6,629 nucleotides of DNA from Alcaligenaceae bacterium (GTDB taxonomy: Bacteria; Pseudomonadota; Gammaproteobacteria; Burkholderiales; Burkholderiaceae_B): contig JAAZDZ010000151.1 of the NCBI GenBank assembly GCA_012512545.1, positions 1 to 6,629 of the forward strand, read 5' to 3'. Below, piece by piece: positions 6,132 to 6,629 of this stretch. The notes beneath the pieces are model-generated. The model had not been told where the DNA came from and searched no databases. It saw nothing but the letters and a program-made list of their open reading frames with translations. Both the position numbers and the translations under genes were made by a program. Numbering within the stretch: position 1 is the stretch's first letter; each line of letters begins with the position of its first letter.

Positions 6132-6629
6132 TCAGACCGGCACCTGGCGATATTGCTCAGCCAGAGACAGAAACGCCTGCAAGCCGGGATCCTGCCCGGT
6201 TTCTTCCTGCACAATCTGCGCTGCCATTGGCGCGACTTCCGCTGCCTGCGCGGCATCCAGAAACAACAGCCGCGAGCGGCGCGCCAGCACATCTTCCACC
6301 GTACAGGCGTATTCGTGCCTGACGGCAAAACGCAGCATGGCTTCGGTGAGACCCGGCGCCAATTCGCGGGCCGGGCCGGGCAGTTGCTGAACCCATTGGG
6401 CTTCGGCACCGTAGCTGTGCAGGCCGGGCGCGTCAGTCAGGGTAATGGGTGTTGTCTGGCGCGACGCGGCGCCCACCAGCAGAAAGTCGGCGGTTTCGCC
6501 GGGCGGCTGGCGCTCCAGCAGGCCGGCATCCACACATTTGGCCAGCACGTCCTCTGCCATGGCGCGATAAGTGGTCCATTTGCCGCCCGTCACCGTGACC
6601 AGGCCGCTGCTGCTCACCACCACCGTATG
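6132..6629 (-). CDS. glpD: Glycerol-3-phosphate dehydrogenase (FAD), C-terminal part
   Basis: GlpD oxidises sn-glycerol 3-phosphate to dihydroxyacetone phosphate at the inner membrane and passes electrons to quinone. The visible 165 residues begin HTVVVSSSGLVTVTGGKWTTYR. GGKWTTYR closes the FAD-binding DAO domain of this family. The C-terminal helical domain follows, with ELAPGLTEAMLRFAVRHEYACTVEDVLARRSRLLFLD, strongly typical of GlpD. The product ends QYRQVPV at a TGA. The start and about two thirds of the protein lie beyond the right edge. It converges with the NlpC/P60 gene across 34 bases that contain no hairpin followed by a T-run. It has no evident functional tie to the flagellar genes. 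Confidence 0.93.
   Translation of the reverse strand, partial: HTVVVSSSGLVTVTGGKWTTYRAMAEDVLAKCVDAGLLERQPPGETADFLLVGAASRQTTPITLTDAPGLHSYGAEAQWVQQLPGPARELAPGLTEAMLRFAVRHEYACTVEDVLARRSRLLFLDAAQAAEVAPMAAQIVQEETGQDPGLQAFLSLAEQYRQVPV

Noticed and set aside
5693..6409. Minus-strand open frame crossing the NlpC/P60 gene and the glpD end
   Set aside because: It is antisense to the catalytic Cys and His motifs of the peptidase and out of frame with glpD. It has no recognisable content.

Overview
This window reads as a flagellar and chemotaxis locus from a betaproteobacterium, most likely of the Alcaligenaceae (the Bordetella, Achromobacter, Alcaligenes and Pusillimonas relatives). The assignment rests on gene order, on protein character such as Ala/Pro-rich CheA linkers and an flhD-flhC-motA-motB-cheA arrangement, and on fairly GC-rich coding sequence. 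It is inference, because no search was run.

Layout from right to left. The right edge (6132-6629, minus strand) is the C-terminal part of an FAD-dependent glycerol-3-phosphate dehydrogenase (glpD), cut by the window end. Converging on it is a plus-strand gene (5585-6097) for a small NlpC/P60 cysteine-peptidase lipoprotein, probably a peptidoglycan endopeptidase. An AT-rich divergent region of about 200 bases (5383-5584) separates that gene from flhD. It holds the best promoter in the window: TTGCCA, 17 bases, TATATT on the minus strand, pointing into flhD with a predicted leader of about 130 nt.

The rest is one co-directional minus-strand block. flhD (5059-5382, GTG start) and flhC (4333-5043) encode the FlhD4C2 master activator of flagellar genes. 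After a 140-base gap with a possible secondary promoter come motA (3320-4192, GTG start) and motB (2197-3312), the proton-driven stator. The motA-motB junction is tight, with the motB ribosome-binding site overlapping the motA stop. After a further gap of about 100 bases comes cheA (4-2094), the chemotaxis histidine kinase, which ends three bases before the left edge. cheW and other che genes probably follow outside the window.

Together the block links the switch that turns on flagellar synthesis (FlhDC), the motor's force generator (MotAB) and the kinase that sets its direction of rotation (CheA). The key functional residues I checked are intact in all five proteins, and there is no sign of pseudogenes, mobile elements, RNA genes or CRISPR arrays. 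I found no undescribed system. The more unusual details are a long basic Ala/Lys/Arg-rich tail on FlhC, a long Pro-rich tail on MotB, an flhC start without a Shine-Dalgarno that is overlapped by a three-codon minigene, and the placement of the flhDC promoter relative to the divergent lipoprotein gene.
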